From the NCBI GenBank assembly GCA_964246745.1, contig CAXTRK010000015.1, forward strand, positions 1 through 64,000: DNA of 64,000 nt, given 5' to 3'. Positions within the stretch are counted from its first letter, which is position 1, and each line of letters starts with the position of its first letter. The translations under genes were made by a program, and so were the position numbers. This DNA is from Lichenicoccus sp964246745 (lineage in GTDB: Bacteria > Pseudomonadota > Alphaproteobacteria > Acetobacterales > Acetobacteraceae). Positions 56,949 through 64,000 of the stretch are shown here, piece by piece. Below the pieces are notes generated by a model. It had not been told where the DNA came from, made no database searches, and saw only the letters and a program-made list of their open reading frames with translations.

Positions 56949-58504
56949 GGACGCTCTCCCCTCCAGGCCTGTTGGGGAGAGCGCTCGGACGAGAGGGTGG
57001 GATCCGTACGGAGCAAGCGCTCGACCACCTTGGCCGACGTCAGCACACCCGGCAGTCCCGCGCCCGGATGGGTGCCGGCGCCGGCGAGATAGAGCCCGTC
57101 CACTTCCTCGGAGCGGTTATGAAAGCGGAACCACGCCGATTGCAGCAGCCGCGGCGCCACCGAGAAGCCGCTGCCGTGCAGGCTGCGGTAGTCGCGGGCG
57201 AAGTCCTGCGGCGTGAGCCACAGCGAGGTGCAGAGCGACTCCCGCAATCCCGGCAGTTCGCGTTCCTCGAGGATTCGCAGCACGTGCTCTCGCAGGATCG
57301 GCGCGGCCGTCGTCCAGTCGATCGGAGCAAGCAGGTTGGGCACCGGGGCGAGCACATAAAACGCGTCATGGCCTTCAGGTGCGCATCCGGGATCGGTGGC
57401 GGTGGGCCGGTGCAGATACAGGCTGGGATCGTCCGGAAGCACCGCCTGCTTGCCGAACACCTCGTCGAGCAGCGACTTCCAGCGCGCGCCCAGGAGGATG
57501 GTATGGTGCGCGGTCTGGGGATAGCGGCGCGTGGTGCCGAAATAGAGCACGAACAAGCCCATCGAGTAGTCGAGCCGTCGCAGCTTGCGGTTGTTCCAGA
57601 CGCGCTTGGCGAGCCCGGGCAGCAGTTCGGCGTAGAGCGCCGGCGCGTCCGCGTCCGCGATCACCACGTCTGCCGGTAGATGACGGCCGTCGGCGAGCAT
57701 GACACCGGTGGCGTGCCGTCGGCGTCGGCCGTCGGCGGTCGAGACGGTGATGCGCGCGACATCGGCGCCGGTCAGCACGGAGATGCCGTGACGCTGCATC
57801 AGGCCGCCGAGCGCTGCCACCAGGGCGGCGGTGCCGCCTTGGGCGAACCACACGCCCCAGCGCCGCTCCAGATGCTGGATCAGCGCGTAGATGCCGCTGG
57901 TATGGAACGGGTGGCCGCCGACCAGCAGCGGCTGGAGGCTGAATACCCGTCGAAGCGACGGATCGCGCAGGCAGGAGGCGACCAGGCTGGAGACGGAGCG
58001 ATGCCCGCCAAGACGCAAGATGGCGGGAAAGGCGCGCAGCATGGTGGAAAGCCGGTGGAACGGCTGTGCGCCGTAGCGCTCGTAGCCGATCGCGTACAGA
58101 CGGGCGGCGCGCGCCAGCAGCCGCTCGTAGCCGGCGACATCGGTCGGCGAGAACGCGCGCACACGCTCGCGCATGGCGCGGGCGTCGCCATCATAATCGA
58201 AATGCCGGCCGTCGGCGAAGGCTATGCGGTAGAACGGCGAGACCGCGAGCAAGGCGACATGATCCGAAAGCCGCTCGTCAAACAGCGCGAACAGCTCTTC
58301 GAGCAGAAACGGTGCGGTGATCACGGTCGGTCCCGCATCGAAGGTGAAGCCGTCTTGCGAGAGCCTGCGGGCGCGTCCGCCGAGTTGGCCCAACCGCTCG
58401 ACGAGCGTCACGTCGTGGCCAAGCGCGCGGGCGCGCAGCGCTGCGGCCATTCCTCCGAACCCGGCGCCGATGACGACGACCCGACGACGCGGCATGCCGT
58501 GCAT
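56945..58504 (-). CDS. crtI: phytoene desaturase
   Basis: A 519-residue FAD-dependent carotenoid desaturase of the CrtI type. The start VVVIGAGFGGMAAALRARALGHDVTLVERLGQLGGRARRL is the dinucleotide-binding site, FDAGPTVITAPFLLEELF follows, and the C-terminal LYLAGAGTHPGAGLPGVLTSAKVV is the family's FAD-closing motif. The ATG at 58504 has ggggggaaa just upstream, which fixes the start although the frame is open further back. It leads the crtI-crtB-monooxygenase unit. No TGT-N12-ACA site is seen in the 145 bases before it. Later spirilloxanthin-pathway genes (crtC, crtD, crtF) are not in the window. Confidence 0.94.
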   Translation of the reverse strand: MHGMPRRRVVVIGAGFGGMAAALRARALGHDVTLVERLGQLGGRARRLSQDGFTFDAGPTVITAPFLLEELFALFDERLSDHVALLAVSPFYRIAFADGRHFDYDGDARAMRERVRAFSPTDVAGYERLLARAARLYAIGYERYGAQPFHRLSTMLRAFPAILRLGGHRSVSSLVASCLRDPSLRRVFSLQPLLVGGHPFHTSGIYALIQHLERRWGVWFAQGGTAALVAALGGLMQRHGISVLTGADVARITVSTADGRRRRHATGVMLADGRHLPADVVIADADAPALYAELLPGLAKRVWNNRKLRRLDYSMGLFVLYFGTTRRYPQTAHHTILLGARWKSLLDEVFGKQAVLPDDPSLYLHRPTATDPGCAPEGHDAFYVLAPVPNLLAPIDWTTAAPILREHVLRILEERELPGLRESLCTSLWLTPQDFARDYRSLHGSGFSVAPRLLQSAWFRFHNRSEEVDGLYLAGAGTHPGAGLPGVLTSAKVVERLLRTDPTLSSERSPQQAWRGERP

Positions 58505-58649
58505 GGTTTCCCCCCGAAGCAGTGGGCCAAGCGGTGCGGCAGCGTAGTGGCTTACGTCGCCACGAGAAAGAGCACTCCTGAAAGCGGCTCGGCGGATGGT
58601 GCGCCGCGCCCTTATGCGGCATTCAGGTTTCCCTGGGAGGACGGCGACT

Positions 58650-58955
58650 ATGGACAAGAACGCATTGACCGATTGGGCGCTTGCCAATGGCTGGACGATG
58701 ATGGCGGGCGTGCCCAGCCTGACCAAGCCTACGGCTCCGAAGGAGGCGATCGTGCGCATGGTGCTGAAGGCGACCGTGGTGAACCTCGAGGTCAAGAAGC
58801 CTGCCGGCAAATGGGAAAAGGTCGCCGGCGAGAGCTACGGCAAGATCACGCCGGACCCGGATACCGGGGTTCCGACAGGACTCGGCTTCGAGCGCATCCC
58901 GAGCTTCTCGCGGTTGATGCAGGAAAACAAGGATCGCCAGGTTTTCGGAAGATAG
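58650..58955 (+). CDS. small hypothetical protein
   Basis: A 101-residue soluble protein beginning MDKNALTDWALANGW, with ggagg 9 bases before the ATG. It has an N-terminal helix, an IVRMVLKATVVNLEVKK strand pair and a C-terminal segment GFERIPSFSRLMQENKDRQVFGR. I do not recognise a family. It is divergent from crtI with about 145 bases between, and is followed by a strong hairpin, so it looks like a single-gene unit. Confidence 0.65.
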   Translation: MDKNALTDWALANGWTMMAGVPSLTKPTAPKEAIVRMVLKATVVNLEVKKPAGKWEKVAGESYGKITPDPDTGVPTGLGFERIPSFSRLMQENKDRQVFGR

Positions 58956-58963
58956 TGTCCTGC

Positions 58964-59000
58964 CTCCGAAGTTTGTCGCCCTTCGCGACAGACTTCGGAG
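58964..59000 (+). terminator. 16-bp hairpin after the small gene
   Basis: ctccgaagtttgtcgc (58964-58979) pairs with gcgacagacttcggag (58985-59000) over all 16 positions counting one G-T pair, with a 5-base loop. It starts 9 bases after the small gene's stop and precedes ada. There is no T run, so it may act as a terminator with help, as a mRNA-stabilising end, or be a copy of a dispersed palindrome. Confidence 0.5.
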
Positions 59001-59129
59001 ATAAGCAGGCCACTGAAAAGACTTAGCTAGCACCCGCCGCGGCACTGGAATTCGAAAGCAGGAGCCGGAGTGTGGATGCGTGAGCGTGGCGGCATGATGG
59101 GCTGATCAACGCAGACGAGAGGACTTCCC

Positions 59130-60230
59130 TTGGCTTCCATCGCACCACGCGGGCAGCTCCGCCTTCATCCGACCGAAGCCGATCCGCGCTGGGCGCGGGT
59201 GCTGGCCCGCGACGCTGCCGCCGACGGCACGTTCTGGTATTCGGTGGCCACGACGGGCGTGTATTGCCGGCCTTCCTGTCCGTCGAGAGCCGCGCGTCCT
59301 GAAAATGTGTCGCTGCACGACACTCTCAAGGACGCCAAGGCGACCGGGTTCAGAGCCTGCAAGCGCTGCAATCCGGACGCGGCGTCACGAGCGGCGGAGA
59401 ACGCGGCGATGGTCGCCCGAGCCTGCCGCCTGCTGGAGCGGCAGGAGCCTGCCTGCCTTGCCGAGCTGGCCCGGACGGCGGGACGCAGCGCCGGATACTT
59501 CCACCGGATTTTCAAACAGCTCACCGGTGTCACCCCAAGGGGCTACGCGGCCGCGCACCGTGCCGCCCGGATGCGCCAGGCGCTGCTCCGGGAGAACAGC
59601 GTCACCGCCGCCATCTACGAAACGGGCTTCAATTCGAGCGGCCGTTTCTATGATCAGTCGACGGGACGGCTCGGCATGACGCCAACGCGCTATCGTGCGG
59701 GCGGCCTCGATGAGCAGATCCGCTTCGCGGTCGGGGAGTCATCGCTCGGCGCGATCCTGGTCGCGTCCACCGACAAGGGGGTGGCGGCGATCCTGATCGG
59801 CGACGATCCCGACGCGCTCGTTCACACTCTGCAGGACCGCTTTCCCAAAGCCGGTCTCGTCGGCGGCGACCTAGCCTTCGAGACGCTGGTCGCCCGCGTC
59901 GTCGGTCTCGTTGAAGCTCCTGGCCTCGGCCTGGACCTGCCGCTCGATATCCGCGGCACGGCTTTTCAGCAGCGCGTGTGGCAGGCGCTGCGCGAGATAC
60001 CGCCAGGCGCCACGGCATCGTACACGCAGATCGCGGCGAGGATCGGGTCGCCGCAATCGGTTCGGGCGGTAGCCGGCGCCTGTGCCGCCAATCCCATCGC
60101 GCTGGCGATTCCCTGCCACCGGGTAGTTCGCAACGATGGCGCGCTGGCGGGCTATGCCTGGGGCGTCGAGCGTAAGCGCGTGCTTATCGAGCGTGAGAGA
60201 TCGGACAATGAACGCGACGCAAAAGACTGA
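59130..60230 (+). CDS. ada: Ada: adaptive-response regulator and O6-methylguanine-DNA methyltransferase
   Basis: A 366-residue full-length Ada. The N-terminal zinc domain has the methyl-acceptor cysteines VYCRPSCPS (Cys46) and CKRCNPDA. An AraC-type helix-turn-helix follows (about 95-180, AGRSAGYFHRIFKQLTGVTPRGY). The C-terminal transferase domain has the suicidal cysteine in IPCHRV (Cys329). Methylation of the N-terminal cysteine turns Ada into an activator of its own operon. Two Fe(II) oxygenases follow with overlap or short gaps, giving an alkylation-repair operon. Confidence 0.96.
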   Translation: MASIAPRGQLRLHPTEADPRWARVLARDAAADGTFWYSVATTGVYCRPSCPSRAARPENVSLHDTLKDAKATGFRACKRCNPDAASRAAENAAMVARACRLLERQEPACLAELARTAGRSAGYFHRIFKQLTGVTPRGYAAAHRAARMRQALLRENSVTAAIYETGFNSSGRFYDQSTGRLGMTPTRYRAGGLDEQIRFAVGESSLGAILVASTDKGVAAILIGDDPDALVHTLQDRFPKAGLVGGDLAFETLVARVVGLVEAPGLGLDLPLDIRGTAFQQRVWQALREIPPGATASYTQIAARIGSPQSVRAVAGACAANPIALAIPCHRVVRNDGALAGYAWGVERKRVLIERERSDNERDAKD

Positions 60231-60924
60231 ACAGCTTGCCGGGATCGAATGGTCCCGGGTCTCGGATGCGCTCGACGCGCAAGGCTGGGCAGTCGTGTCG
60301 GGCTTGCTGTCGGCAGCCGAGTGCGAAGCGGTCGCGGGGCTGTATGACAGGGGCGACGGCTTCCGGTCGCGCGTTGTGATGGAGCGCCACGGATATGGGC
60401 AGGGTGAGTACCAATACTTCTCCTATCCCCTGCCGCCACTGATCCAGCAGCTCCGAGCCGGCATCTATCCGAAGCTCGCGCCGATCGCCAACGGCTGGAA
60501 CGAGCGCATGAGCATCGACGTGCGCTTTCCCGACACCCACGCGGAGTTCCTCGAGCGATGCCATGCGGCGGGCCAGGCAAGACCCACTCCGCTGCTGCTT
60601 CGCTACGGGCCCGGCGACTACAACTGCCTGCATCAGGACCTCTACGGGGAACAAGTGTTTCCCTTGCAGGTGGCAGGGCTGCTTTCCGAATCGGGCCGCG
60701 ACTTCACCGGTGGCGAGTTCGTCCTGACGGAGCAGCGGCCGCGTATGCAGACCCGCGCTTCGGTGGTGCCGCTCGGCCGCGGCGATGCGGTGGTGTTCGC
60801 GGTCAACAGCAGGCCGGTCCGTGGCAGCCGGGGCGACCATCGCGTGACGCTCAGACACGGGGTCAGCAGCCTCCGTGGCGGACGGCGCCTTACGCTCGGC
60901 CTCATCTTCCACGACGCGGCCTGA
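60208..60924 (+). CDS. 2OG-Fe(II) oxygenase of the adaptive-response operon
   Basis: A 238-residue 2-oxoglutarate/Fe(II) dioxygenase. The iron ligands His and Asp are in YNCLHQDLYGEQ and a distal His in RVTLRHGVSSLRGGRRLTLGLIFHD, with the Arg expected to hold 2-oxoglutarate just after. The Met at 60208 overlaps the end of ada by 23 bases, and alkB follows after 9. It belongs to a group often encoded between ada and alkB; its substrate, perhaps damaged nucleic acid, is not established. An upstream Met at 60136 lies deep in ada and was not used. Confidence 0.85.
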   Translation: MNATQKTEQLAGIEWSRVSDALDAQGWAVVSGLLSAAECEAVAGLYDRGDGFRSRVVMERHGYGQGEYQYFSYPLPPLIQQLRAGIYPKLAPIANGWNERMSIDVRFPDTHAEFLERCHAAGQARPTPLLLRYGPGDYNCLHQDLYGEQVFPLQVAGLLSESGRDFTGGEFVLTEQRPRMQTRASVVPLGRGDAVVFAVNSRPVRGSRGDHRVTLRHGVSSLRGGRRLTLGLIFHDAA

Positions 60925-60933
60925 GACGAGCTT

Positions 60934-61590
60934 ATGGCGGACTTGTTCGAGAGCGCCGTGCGGGATCATGTCTCACTCGGCGTCTGCGCCAGCCTGCTTG
61001 GCGGTTTCGCGCGCTCGATCGACCAGAGTCTGCTGGCGGCGCTCGACGAGGTTTCGAGACGCGCCGCGTTCCGGCATATGACGGTTCCGGGCGGCCGGCG
61101 GATGTCCGTCGCGATGACGAATTGCGGCTCGCTCGGCTGGGTCGCGGATAGAACGGGCTATCGATACGATGCCGCTGATCCCGAGACCGGACGGCCCTGG
61201 CCGCCGATGCCCGCAAGCTTCACCGACATTGCCGTGCGCGCCGCTGGAGCCGCGGGTTTCTCCGGCTTCGCGCCAGACGCCTGCCTGATCAACCGCTACG
61301 AGCCGGGATCACGGCTGTCGCTGCATCAGGACAGGAACGAACTCGATGATCAGGCGCCGATCGTATCGGTGTCGCTCGGGCTGCCTGCCCGGTTCCTCTG
61401 GGGCGGGCTGGCGCGAAAGGATCGCCCTCGCCGGATTTGTCTCGTCCACGGCGATGTCGTCGTCTGGGGCGGACCGTCTCGCATGGCGTTCCACGGCGTG
61501 GATACGCTCGCCTCCGGCGATCATCCGGCTACCGGAGCCAGACGATACAACCTCACCTTCCGATGCGCCGGCAACTGCCCTACAGCTTGA
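60934..61590 (+). CDS. alkB: AlkB: alpha-ketoglutarate-dependent DNA demethylase
   Basis: A 218-residue AlkB that oxidatively removes 1-methyladenine and 3-methylcytosine lesions. Substrate region NCGSLGWVADRTGYRYD and the NRYEPGSRLSLHQDRNE segment precede the iron ligands His131, Asp133 and His187 (AFHGVDT); the 2OG-binding RYNLTFR is at the C-terminus. Complete and typical in length. It is the third gene of the ada operon. Confidence 0.97.
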   Translation: MADLFESAVRDHVSLGVCASLLGGFARSIDQSLLAALDEVSRRAAFRHMTVPGGRRMSVAMTNCGSLGWVADRTGYRYDAADPETGRPWPPMPASFTDIAVRAAGAAGFSGFAPDACLINRYEPGSRLSLHQDRNELDDQAPIVSVSLGLPARFLWGGLARKDRPRRICLVHGDVVVWGGPSRMAFHGVDTLASGDHPATGARRYNLTFRCAGNCPTA

Positions 61591-61651
61591 TCGTTTCGCT
61601 TTCCTTAGGGCAGGGCCGTGCCACCCAGCGACGCAAAGGAACTATCTAGTA

Positions 61652-63343
61652 ATGCCGGTTGAAGCGACCACGTCCACCATGCTGCCCAAGGCTCCCACCG
61701 GCATTGCCGGCTTCGACGATGTCACCCTGGGAGGCATTCCGGCTGGGCGCCCCACTCTTGTCTGCGGCGCCGCCGGCTGCGGCAAGACCTTGTTCGCCGT
61801 GACCGTTCTGGTCAACGGCGCCACCCGCTTCGATGAGCCCGGCGTGTTCATGAGCTTTGAGGAACGGGCCGAGGACCTGGCCGCCAACGTGGCCTCGCTC
61901 GGCTACGATCTCGACGGCTTGGTGGCCAGGGGCCGGCTGGCCATCGACCATGTGCGGGTCGAGCGCAGCGAAATCGAGGTCGGCGGCGAATACGACCTCG
62001 AAGGGCTGTTCGTGCGGCTTGGCTTCGCGGTCGACTCCGTGGGCGCCAAGCGCGTGGTGCTCGACACGATCGAGACGCTGTTCTCCGGCTTCACCGATCC
62101 GAACTTGCTGCGCGCCGAGCTGCGCCGGCTGTTCGGCTGGCTGCGCGAGCGCGGCCTGACCGCGGTGATCACCGGCGAGCGCGGCGACGGGCAGCTCACG
62201 CGGCAAGGTCTTGAGGAATACGTCTCCGACTGCGTGGTGCTGCTCGACAACCGCACCGACGACCAGATCACCACCCGTCGACTGCGCGTGGTGAAGTATC
62301 GCGGCTCGGCGCATGGCACCAACGAATACCCTTTCCTGATCGACGAGCAGGGCATCAGCGTGCTGCCGGTGACGTCGTCGGGTCTGAACCGGCCCGCCTT
62401 GGACGAGGTCGTCTCCAGCGGCATTCCCGGACTCGACGCCATGCTGCGCAGCGGCGGCCTGTTTCGAGGCTCGAGCATCCTGCTGTCCGGCGTCGCCGGC
62501 ACCGGCAAGACCACCATCGCCAGCCTGTTCGCCGATGCCGCCTGCCGACGCGGCGAACGCTGCCTCTCCTTCGTATTCGAGGAGAGTGCGCAGGAGATCT
62601 GCCGCAATGTCCGGTCGGTCGGGCTCGATCTGCCGAATTGGATCGAGCGTGGCCTGCTGCGCTTCGAGGCGGCGCGTCCCTCCCTCTACGGCCTCGAGAT
62701 GCACCTGGCGCGCATGCACCGCGACATTGATCGCTTCAACCCGCAGATCGTGACGATCGACCCGATCTCGGCGTTCAGGGGTCCCGAGGCGGAGGTGCAT
62801 GCCACGTTGCTGCGCATGATGGACCTGCTCAAGTCTCGCGGCATCACGGCGTTGTTCACCAGCCTGCGCACGGACGCAAGCGCGATGGCGGGCAGCGATC
62901 AGGGTGTCTCCTCGCTGATGGATGTCTGGATCAAGCTGGAGGACGTCGAGGCCAACGGCGAGCGCAATCGGATACTCTATCTGATCAAGGCGCGCGGCAT
63001 GAGCCACTCCAACCAGGTGCGGGAATACCGGGTTGGCGACAACGGCATCGAGCTGATCGAGCCTTATATCGGCCCGGAAGGCGTGCTGACCGGAACCGCC
63101 CGGCTCACCCAGGCGGCCCATGAGCGGGCTGTGGCGGCGCGCCGCCGGGAGGAGGTGGAACGCCGCCGACGCGAACTCGTCGGCCGACGCGAAGCGCTGG
63201 AGAGTCGAATCCAGGAGATGCGCGCGGCACTCGAAGCCGAGGAGCGCGAGGCAAACATCATGCTGAGCCACGAGGATGCCCACGAACTGGCGCTCGCGAT
63301 CGATCGCGTAGCACTCGCCGCAGAGCGGGGTGCCGCGGAGTGA
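61652..63343 (+). CDS. kaiC: KaiC-family clock ATPase/autokinase
   Basis: A 563-residue double RecA/KaiC-domain protein. CI (1-245) has Walker A GAAGCGKT and the catalytic EE in FMSFEERAED; CII (250-480) has GVAGTGKTT and FVFEESAQE. At the position of the cyanobacterial phospho-sites Ser431-Thr432 it has Ser420-Ser421 (GVSSLMDVW), so autophosphorylation is plausible. The last 75 residues form a highly charged Arg/Glu-rich coiled coil (ARRREEVERRRREL) unlike the A-loop tail to which KaiA binds in Synechococcus. The ATG at 61652 follows aaagga at 12 bases; the frame further upstream is an alkB shadow. Two kaiB genes follow with GTGA overlaps; no kaiA is present. Confidence 0.93.
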   Translation: MPVEATTSTMLPKAPTGIAGFDDVTLGGIPAGRPTLVCGAAGCGKTLFAVTVLVNGATRFDEPGVFMSFEERAEDLAANVASLGYDLDGLVARGRLAIDHVRVERSEIEVGGEYDLEGLFVRLGFAVDSVGAKRVVLDTIETLFSGFTDPNLLRAELRRLFGWLRERGLTAVITGERGDGQLTRQGLEEYVSDCVVLLDNRTDDQITTRRLRVVKYRGSAHGTNEYPFLIDEQGISVLPVTSSGLNRPALDEVVSSGIPGLDAMLRSGGLFRGSSILLSGVAGTGKTTIASLFADAACRRGERCLSFVFEESAQEICRNVRSVGLDLPNWIERGLLRFEAARPSLYGLEMHLARMHRDIDRFNPQIVTIDPISAFRGPEAEVHATLLRMMDLLKSRGITALFTSLRTDASAMAGSDQGVSSLMDVWIKLEDVEANGERNRILYLIKARGMSHSNQVREYRVGDNGIELIEPYIGPEGVLTGTARLTQAAHERAVAARRREEVERRRRELVGRREALESRIQEMRAALEAEEREANIMLSHEDAHELALAIDRVALAAERGAAE

Positions 63344-63672
63344 ACGCCGGGGATCCGCCGGCCGTGGATCAGCAGGCGGACTCCGATCATGGCCGCTATC
63401 ATCTGCGGCTCTATGTCGCTGGGCAGACCGCGAAATCGCTCGCGGCGATGGCCAATCTCCGGCGTGTCTGCGAGGAACATCTGGCGGGACGCTACGACAT
63501 CGAGGTGATCGATCTGTTGCAACACCCGAAGCTTGCGGCGGGGGATCAGATCCTGGCGATCCCCACGCTGATCAGGCGGTTGCCGTCGCCGCTCAAGCGC
63601 ATCATTGGCGACCTGTCGAATACCGAAAAGGTGCTGGTCGGGCTGGACATCCGGCCTGGGTCCGCCACGTGA
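63340..63672 (+). CDS. kaiB: KaiB-like clock protein, copy 1
   Basis: A 110-residue KaiB-family thioredoxin-like/fold-switching protein starting at a GTG that overlaps the kaiC stop (GTGA). After a 20-residue N-terminal extension, HLRLYVAGQTAKSLAAMANLRRVCEEHL and AIPTLIRRLPSPLKRIIGDLSNTEKVLVGLDI follow the KaiB pattern, including the Gly and Asp of the RIIGDLS segment linked to fold switching. It should bind phosphorylated KaiC and help set its ATPase or phosphorylation rhythm. Confidence 0.92.
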   Translation: MNAGDPPAVDQQADSDHGRYHLRLYVAGQTAKSLAAMANLRRVCEEHLAGRYDIEVIDLLQHPKLAAGDQILAIPTLIRRLPSPLKRIIGDLSNTEKVLVGLDIRPGSAT

Positions 63673-63989
63673 GCGACGGGGGAGAAGTCCTGCCCGTCTA
63701 TCGGCTGCGGCTGTTCGTGGCTGGAAGCACGCCGCGGTCGCAGCGGTCGATCACCAATCTTCGCCGCATCTGCCTGGAGCAACTGGCGGACAAGGTCGAT
63801 CTTGAAGTCGTCGACATCTACCAGCAGCCCGAACTTGCCGGAGAATTCCAGGTCATCGCGGCGCCAACCCTGGTCAAGCTGCTGCCATTGCCGGTGCGGC
63901 GCATCATCGGCGACCTGTCGGAAACCGAACGTGTGCTGCGTGGACTCGATCTGGTGGCGCGACCGGCATCATACGATCAGGACGGGTGA
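63669..63989 (+). CDS. kaiB: KaiB-like clock protein, copy 2
   Basis: A 106-residue second KaiB, from a GTG overlapping the stop of the first copy (GTGA). YRLRLFVAGSTPRSQRSITNLRRICLEQL and AAPTLVKLLPLPVRRIIGDLSETERVLRGLDL match KaiB as well as copy 1 does. The two copies share the core but differ at the N-terminus and in the middle helix (DLLQHPKLAAGDQ against DIYQQPELAGEFQ), so they are old paralogues that may have different binding states. The stop lies 11 bases from the window end. Confidence 0.9.
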   Translation: MSDGGEVLPVYRLRLFVAGSTPRSQRSITNLRRICLEQLADKVDLEVVDIYQQPELAGEFQVIAAPTLVKLLPLPVRRIIGDLSETERVLRGLDLVARPASYDQDG

Positions 63990-64000
63990 ACTGAGGCGGG

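Overview
The window is a high-GC stretch of an alphaproteobacterial chromosome carrying a large part of a photosynthesis gene cluster. Proteobacterial 5-aminolevulinate synthase, an oxygen-dependent (AcsF) Mg-protoporphyrin ester cyclase, bacteriochlorophyll a genes and a PpaA/PpsR regulatory pair indicate a purple phototroph that makes pigment in the presence of oxygen. A phototrophic member of the Acetobacteraceae/Rhodospirillales is my best guess, by inference only. No rRNA, tRNA, CRISPR array or insertion sequence was seen.

Left part (1-28 kb), ordinary chromosomal genes: a partial glycine-zipper lipoprotein, a MetY-type sulfhydrylase, a Tat-exported aldo/keto reductase, a glycogen-debranching-type glucosidase, a LigD-Ku end-joining pair, a periplasmic beta-propeller next to a MauG-type dihaem protein, ahcY-galM, an ornithine aminotransferase preceded by an internally deleted arginase and a divergent Lrp/AsnC regulator, an FGGY kinase, a chromate transporter next to a flavoprotein, an EAL protein, a Sel1-repeat protein, and an acyl-CoA ligase with two PimC/PimD-like acyl-CoA dehydrogenases and a MaoC hydratase.

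Photosynthesis part (28-58.5 kb): from a divergent control region at 48.16-48.27 kb, an 18-gene leftward unit runs bchF-bchN-bchB-bchH-bchL-bchM-lhaA-puhA-puhB-puhC-orf95-acsF-puhE::COG0523-hemA-bchI-bchD-bchO-orf82, nearly all joined by 4-base stop/start overlaps. A 6-gene rightward unit runs ppaA-ppsR-bchG-bchP-tspO-hemC. Together they cover the first committed tetrapyrrole enzyme (ALA synthase) and PBG deaminase, Mg chelation, methylation, cyclisation, dark protochlorophyllide reduction, vinyl hydration, esterification and reduction of the tail, plus the reaction-centre H subunit and assembly factors. crtI-crtB and a RutA-like flavin monooxygenase form a separate leftward unit. The puf genes, bchCXYZ, remaining crt genes and bchE are not here, so the organism's cluster must be split.

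Right part (58.6-64 kb): a small unknown gene, an adaptive-response operon (ada, a 2OG-Fe(II) oxygenase, alkB), and a KaiC-KaiB-KaiB clock-type operon without kaiA, reaching the window edge.

The most unusual feature is the single reading frame at 33257-35014, in which the photosynthetic assembly membrane protein PuhE is joined to a COG0523/CobW-type metallochaperone GTPase with a His-rich metal-binding loop, lying directly between acsF (di-iron enzyme) and hemA-bchID (Mg chelatase).
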